DNA from: Deltaproteobacteria bacterium
Lineage (GTDB): Bacteria > Acidobacteriota > Thermoanaerobaculia > Multivoradales > JAHZIX01
Length of the DNA: 64,000 bases
Reading direction: 5' to 3'
NCBI GenBank assembly: GCA_022601195.1
Contig: JAHZIX010000045.1
Span: forward strand, 558,001 to 622,000
Shown: positions 60,118 through 64,000 of the stretch, one piece after another
Position numbering within the stretch: position 1 is the stretch's first letter
How the letters are laid out: every line of letters starts with the position of its first letter
The notes under the pieces: model-generated
The model's input: the letters and a program-made list of their open reading frames with translations, nothing else
What the model was told of the DNA's origin: nothing
Databases searched by the model: none
Made by a program: the position numbers and the translations under genes

Positions 60118-60909
60118 ATGTTTGGAGTTGCTACCGTTTGGTCCCGTTTATTGTTCGCTGCATGCGTGGCGTTGCTGCTTTCGCCCACACCGAATCTCCT
60201 AGCCCACGACCCGGAGGCCGAAGAGGTAGAAGCTGCACCGGAGCCGGATTGGGATTTCGAGCTCGGTCTGAGCTATCTCGCTACCACCGGAAATTCAGAT
60301 ACTTCTTCCGGAGGCCTCAATGCCCTCTACAAGAAGGACTGGGAGCCCTGGAGTTTCGAAGCGAGCGCGTTCTTTTTGCGCGCCGAGGACTCTGGAAGCA
60401 CAACGGCCGAGCGTTACGGCGCTTCCTTGCTGGGGGCCCGGGCTATCAATGCGAATTGGGCATTGACCGCTGGTTTGACCGGAGAGCGGGATCTCTTCAG
60501 TGGTATCGATTTCCGGTCCGTGGTCAGCGCTGGAGTGAAGTGGCTGATCGTCGATTCCGAGAGCTGGGTCTTCAACGCCACCGGTGCTCTCACCTGGACC
60601 AATGAAGATCTCGGCGGAGATCTCGGTTCCGACGACTACATCGGTGCCCTCTTTGGCCTCAACAGCAAATGGGTCCTTTCCGCCAATTCGGAAGCCTTCA
60701 CCAATTTGCTGTACTTCCCGAATTTCGACAACAGTGACGACTATCGCTTCGAGGGGGAGGCGGGCCTGAGAGCCAACTTGAACACGCGCTTGGCGCTGCA
60801 GCTGACCTACGGTGTGCGCTACGACAACGTCCCGGTCCCGGGTTTCGAAAAGACCGACACGGTCAGCACTGCCTCGATAGTGGTCAAGCTTCCTAGCGCC
60901 GGTTCTTGA
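60118..60909 (+). CDS. DUF481 outer-membrane beta-barrel protein
   Basis: 263 residues. Signal peptide (about 1-29, ending LLAHD), an acidic linker, then alternating beta-strands of the DUF481 (YdiY-like) family: LGLSYLATTGNSDTSSGG, LYKKDWEPWSFEASAFF, AERYGASLLGARAI, GVKWLIVDSESWVF and ALQLTYGVRYDN. Proteins of this family are predicted outer-membrane barrels, some induced by salt or acid. Its ribosome site is GAGGAG. The long upstream region may hold regulation. Confidence 0.88.
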   Translation: MFGVATVWSRLLFAACVALLLSPTPNLLAHDPEAEEVEAAPEPDWDFELGLSYLATTGNSDTSSGGLNALYKKDWEPWSFEASAFFLRAEDSGSTTAERYGASLLGARAINANWALTAGLTGERDLFSGIDFRSVVSAGVKWLIVDSESWVFNATGALTWTNEDLGGDLGSDDYIGALFGLNSKWVLSANSEAFTNLLYFPNFDNSDDYRFEGEAGLRANLNTRLALQLTYGVRYDNVPVPGFEKTDTVSTASIVVKLPSAGS

Positions 60910-61129
60910 ATCCAGCCTTTCGGTCGGTTCTCGAGAGCTGACTCCTTCCGATTGCCTGACGGCAGCAGCGCGAGGATCTGGCTGGCCTCGCTAAAGATCT
61001 TCCTGTCGTCAGGCTTCCCGGCTGGGGATATTTTCCGGTCTCGATGAGACCCAGAGACCACGAGTAGCCCCACCCCCTTACTCCTCCGCCTTGCAAGCGC
61101 GGCCCGCTTGCCGTAAGTTGGGTCGCATC

Positions 61130-62392
61130 ATGCACAACAATCCGGCGCTTCCCTGGTATAGAAAACTCCACATTCAGGTCTTCATCGCCATGTTGCTCGG
61201 CGCTTTCGTCGGCAAGCTGGGAGATGGAGCCGTCCTTCCCTACATCGACTGGATAGGAACGATCTTTGTGCGTCTGTTGCGCATGATGATCGTCCCCTTG
61301 GTTTTTGCCTCCATCGTTTCTGGAGTCGCTTCCGTCGGCGGCGGGCGGACCTTGGGGCGGCTATTTTCCAAGACCCTCGGCTACTACGTGTTGTCGAGCA
61401 CCTTGGCCGTCCTGGTGGGCTTGGTGGTTGTCAATGTGTTGAAGCCGGGCCTCGGGGCGGACTTCGGGGCGGCGGCCTCCCAAACTCTGCCGGAGCTTTC
61501 TACGCCAAGCTCCCCCTTGGATCTGCTCATCGACATGGTTCCTCTGAACGTGGTGAGCGCGGCGGCAAATGGCGACATGCTGTCCTTGATCCTGTTCTCG
61601 ATTCTTCTTGGTGCCAGCATCGCCGTTCTACCGGAAAAGCCCCGAAGCACTCTCATGGGTGTCGTTGATGCCTTCTTTCAAGCGGTGATGAAGATGACCA
61701 GTTGGATCATCATGATCCTCCCCTTGGGTGTTTTCAGTCTTATCGCCCGAGCCGTCGGAACTCTGGGCTTCGAGGAGTTCAAGGCCTTGGGCATGTACAT
61801 GGTGACCATTGCCACTGGCCTGACTCTGCACCTTTTCTTGGTATTACCGTTGCTGCTCATGCTACTCGGCAAGATCAAGCCGAGCATTCATTTTCGAAAT
61901 ATGCTCGACCCTCTCATCACAGCTTTTTCGAGCTCCTCCTCCGCTGCGACTTTGCCCGTCACCATGCGCACGGTGGAAGAGAAGGTCGGGGTCTCCAACA
62001 AGGTTTCCTCTTTCGTGCTGCCCATGGGGGCTACCGTCAACATGGACGGAACGGCCCTCTACGAGTGTGCCGGGGTGCTCTTCATCGCCCAAGGGTTGGG
62101 AATCGAGCTCACCCTGCTGCAACAAGGAACCGTGGTGCTCACGGCCATCTTGGCCTCTATCGGAGCAGCGGCGGTCCCTTCCGCGGGGCTGGTGATCATT
62201 TTCTTGGTGCTGGAGTCGGTGAACTTGCGGGGCCCCCAGGTCGACCTCATGGTTGGTGCGATGCTCGCCATCGACCGGCCTCTGGATATGTATCGCACCT
62301 CAGTAAACGTTTTCAGCGACTCGTGCGGAGCTGCCATCATCGCCCGTTCGGAAGGAGAGACCAATGTGGACGCGGAGGTGGTCTCCGGCTGA
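61130..62392 (+). CDS. Dicarboxylate/amino acid:cation symporter (DAACS, GltP-like)
   Basis: About 420 residues from the ATG at 61130; a TTG at 61091 is possible but would add a basic, unneeded extension. The family motifs are clear: AFSSSSSAATLPVTM (serine-rich re-entrant loop), PMGATVNMDGTALYE (NMDGT cation/substrate site), and MLAIDRPLDMYRTSVNVFSD with the Arg that binds the acidic side chain. Eight membrane segments with two re-entrant loops. Imports glutamate, aspartate or C4-dicarboxylates with sodium or protons. Confidence 0.95.
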   Translation: MHNNPALPWYRKLHIQVFIAMLLGAFVGKLGDGAVLPYIDWIGTIFVRLLRMMIVPLVFASIVSGVASVGGGRTLGRLFSKTLGYYVLSSTLAVLVGLVVVNVLKPGLGADFGAAASQTLPELSTPSSPLDLLIDMVPLNVVSAAANGDMLSLILFSILLGASIAVLPEKPRSTLMGVVDAFFQAVMKMTSWIIMILPLGVFSLIARAVGTLGFEEFKALGMYMVTIATGLTLHLFLVLPLLLMLLGKIKPSIHFRNMLDPLITAFSSSSSAATLPVTMRTVEEKVGVSNKVSSFVLPMGATVNMDGTALYECAGVLFIAQGLGIELTLLQQGTVVLTAILASIGAAAVPSAGLVIIFLVLESVNLRGPQVDLMVGAMLAIDRPLDMYRTSVNVFSDSCGAAIIARSEGETNVDAEVVSG

Positions 62393-62533
62393 GTCGGTTG
62401 CTGCACCGCGGGATCGCCGTAGGCTTTCTCTACAACGGCAGGTGGACCCGAGTTGAGAAGAGCGGGAACCCTAAGAAGGCGACGCCGTAGAAACTAAGTA
62501 AAGATCCACTGACCGCTCCGGGGAGTTTGCTAT

Positions 62534-64000
62534 ATGTCATCGCTATGGAAAGAGCTGTGCCGATGTCTGCGCACTCTTCGGCGTCAGCCATCCTTCACTG
62601 CAGCGGCTCTGGTCACTTTGATTCTCGGAATCGGGGCGACAACTGCCGTTTTCAGTGTCCTTCACTCCGTCTTGTTGAGCCCACTGCCTTTCGAAGATGC
62701 GGACCGCTTGGTGCGGCTGTACGGAACCAATCCCAGTGAGGGAGTCGATCAGAGCGGACTTTCGAGTGCGGACTTTGTCGATTTTCGGGCTCACCTCCAG
62801 TCCTTGGAGGGAATCGCCGGGTATCGCTACTTTGGTCTCTCCTTGTCGGGGGTCGAAAGGCCCTCGGAAATCACCACTCTCTTGGTCACTCCGGGCCTGC
62901 TGGAGACGTTGGGTTGCGAGCCGCCCCATGGCCGTACTTTCCTCGCGGAAGAGGGCGAGGCCGGGCGCACCGAAGTCTTGGTTTTGAGCCACCGTATCTG
63001 GCAAAGACGCTTCGGAGGGGACCCGACCATCGTTGGCAGCCAGCTTCTGCTCGACGGTCAGTCTTATACGGTGGTCGGCATTGCTCCACCGGGATTCTCC
63101 TATCCCTCCGACGAAGTGGAAATCTGGGCACCGCTGGAGATGAATCCCGAGAGCCTCCGTCGAGACCGCCGTTGGATGACCGTTTTGGCCCGCCTCAAGC
63201 CCGGGGTCAGTCTGAAGCAGGCTCAGCAGGAGGCGAATGCCATGGCTGCGGGGTTGGAGGAGCAATACCCGGATTCCAACGATGGCTGGGGGGTTCGGCT
63301 CAAGCCGTTGCACGAAGTGGTGGTGGGAGAGGCCCGACCTGCCATGGAAGCCTTGTTCGCTGCTGTCCTTCTGATGTTGGTGATCGCTTGCGCGAACGTA
63401 GCGAACCTCTTGCTGGCTCGAGGTCTGCAGCGGCAGCGCGAAGTTGCTGTGAGAACGGCCCTCGGTGCCGGCCGGGCTCGGTTGGTGGGGCAGCTCCTGA
63501 CAGAGAGTTTGGTCCTGGCGTGTATCGGGGGTGTCGGGGGTGTCGCCCTGGCCGCTCTGGGGCTTCGCCTCCTGGTTACCCATGGACCACAGAATTTACC
63601 CCGTCTGGACGAGATCGGCCTCGATTCGACGGTGCTCCTGTTCGCCCTGGTTGCCTCTTTGGTCACGGGGCTTCTGTTCGGTCTTTTTCCTGCTTTGCAG
63701 TTGTCTCGAGGGGACCTCAGCACAGCCCTCAAGGACGGTGGCGGCCGCAGTGCCGGAGCCTCCGGGGGACGAGCCCGACGGTTCCTGACCGTTGCGGAGC
63801 TGGCTCTGGCATTGGTGCTCCTGGTGGGGGCCGGGTTGTTGCTCAAGGGTTTTCTGAGCCTGATCGATGTCGATCCCGGCTATGACTCAGAGGGGGTCGT
63901 GGCAACCCAACTCTTCGTTTTTGGGGAGAAGTACGGCGAGGAGGAGGCTCGTCGTCTCTTTTTCGAGCGATTGTTCGAAGAGATCGGATCCATTGCCGGC
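62534..64000 (+). CDS. FtsX/MacB-type ABC permease (ADOP type), cut by window end
   Basis: 489 codons are open to the window end; the rest is missing. ATG start with GGGGAG 8 nt upstream. An N-terminal cytoplasmic stretch (SLWKELCRCLRTLRRQPSF) leads to the first membrane segment (TLILGIGATTAVFSVL), then a MacB periplasmic core (LGCEPPHGRTF, VLSHRIWQRRFGGDP, DGQSYTVVGIAPPGFSYP) and the FtsX segments (ACANVANLLLARG, AVRTALGAGRARL). The start R-x-L-R-R-Q-P-x-F-T-A-x-A with G-I-G-A-x-x-A-x-F-S is that of acidobacterial duplicated orphan permeases, which occur without a paired ATPase. Total length is usually about 800. Confidence 0.92.
   Translation, partial: MSSLWKELCRCLRTLRRQPSFTAAALVTLILGIGATTAVFSVLHSVLLSPLPFEDADRLVRLYGTNPSEGVDQSGLSSADFVDFRAHLQSLEGIAGYRYFGLSLSGVERPSEITTLLVTPGLLETLGCEPPHGRTFLAEEGEAGRTEVLVLSHRIWQRRFGGDPTIVGSQLLLDGQSYTVVGIAPPGFSYPSDEVEIWAPLEMNPESLRRDRRWMTVLARLKPGVSLKQAQQEANAMAAGLEEQYPDSNDGWGVRLKPLHEVVVGEARPAMEALFAAVLLMLVIACANVANLLLARGLQRQREVAVRTALGAGRARLVGQLLTESLVLACIGGVGGVALAALGLRLLVTHGPQNLPRLDEIGLDSTVLLFALVASLVTGLLFGLFPALQLSRGDLSTALKDGGGRSAGASGGRARRFLTVAELALALVLLVGAGLLLKGFLSLIDVDPGYDSEGVVATQLFVFGEKYGEEEARRLFFERLFEEIGSIAG

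Noticed and set aside
62543..63583. Minus-strand frame of 346 codons
   Set aside because: It is antisense to the ADOP permease and lacks any recognised fold.
1..64000. Search by eye for tRNA, rRNA, transposase or phage genes
   Set aside because: No cloverleaf-like cluster with a T-arm, no rRNA stretches and no transposase or integrase motifs were noticed; a covariance-model scan was not possible.

Overview
The window is dense, GC-rich bacterial chromosome with about 50 protein genes on both strands, many GTG and TTG starts and many 1-14 bp overlaps inside operons. I saw no rRNA, tRNA, CRISPR array, transposase or phage gene. Several features point to an Acidobacteriota-like bacterium, perhaps near Thermoanaerobaculia: an FtsX/MacB-type orphan permease (ADOP type), a Hanks-type kinase with a PEGA domain, an IPTL-CTERM protein, a FecR/zinc-finger anti-sigma protein and PQQ-type propeller lipoproteins. 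This assignment is inference from gene content; no marker gene was compared.

Layout. 1-5.5 kb (minus): a TPR protein cut by the window edge, a PEGA-tailed Ser/Thr kinase and a TPR metallopeptidase. 5.6-8.1 kb: a two-haem cytochrome c with a large unrecognised N-terminal domain, coupled to a 56-residue lipoprotein, divergent from an Rrf2 regulator; a sigma70-like promoter and an inverted repeat lie between them. 8.1-15.2 kb (minus): one apparent operon of ECF sigma factor, a 920-residue anti-sigma/FecR fusion and two ABC-2 transporters. 15.4-20.9 kb: a membrane-anchored unknown, argS and two tandem PQQ-propeller lipoproteins. 21.2-29 kb: an OPT transporter with a small membrane partner, a quinone-oxidoreductase-like MDR enzyme, a REP-like inverted repeat, a nitrilase paired with a V4R/TIGR02265-like protein, and an MMPL exporter. 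29-38.7 kb: a B-box membrane protein, RNase E/G with a long repetitive arginine-rich tail, a CAT-fold acyltransferase, an alkyltransferase-like protein, RecQ and an MFS carrier. 38.8-45.7 kb: peptidase E, an orphan MbtH protein behind a perfect 20-bp palindrome, a small acidic unknown, a kynureninase-like enzyme with tryptophan 2,3-dioxygenase, MaeB and a CsgG-family protein. 45.9-51 kb: an IPTL-CTERM propeller protein, then the most notable locus: an NpmA/KamB-type 16S rRNA A1408 methyltransferase, a DUF371-RsmI-like fusion and an S4-less TlyA-like methyltransferase. 51-64 kb: an SSS symporter, a GDPD lipoprotein, an ABC exporter operon, a threonine/serine dehydratase, a rhomboid-like protein, a DUF481 outer-membrane protein, a DAACS symporter and an ADOP permease cut by the window end.

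The main candidate for an undescribed system is 47.2-49.9 kb. Three rRNA methyltransferase-family genes sit together, and the known relatives act on 16S A1408, C1402 and C1409 (the last also on 23S rRNA). All three 16S sites lie on the same face of the decoding centre. The NpmA-like protein aligns almost without gaps to remembered NpmA, including D30, D55 and W107. This suggests intrinsic resistance to, or tuning of, the aminoglycoside site, but no activity can be claimed from sequence alone.
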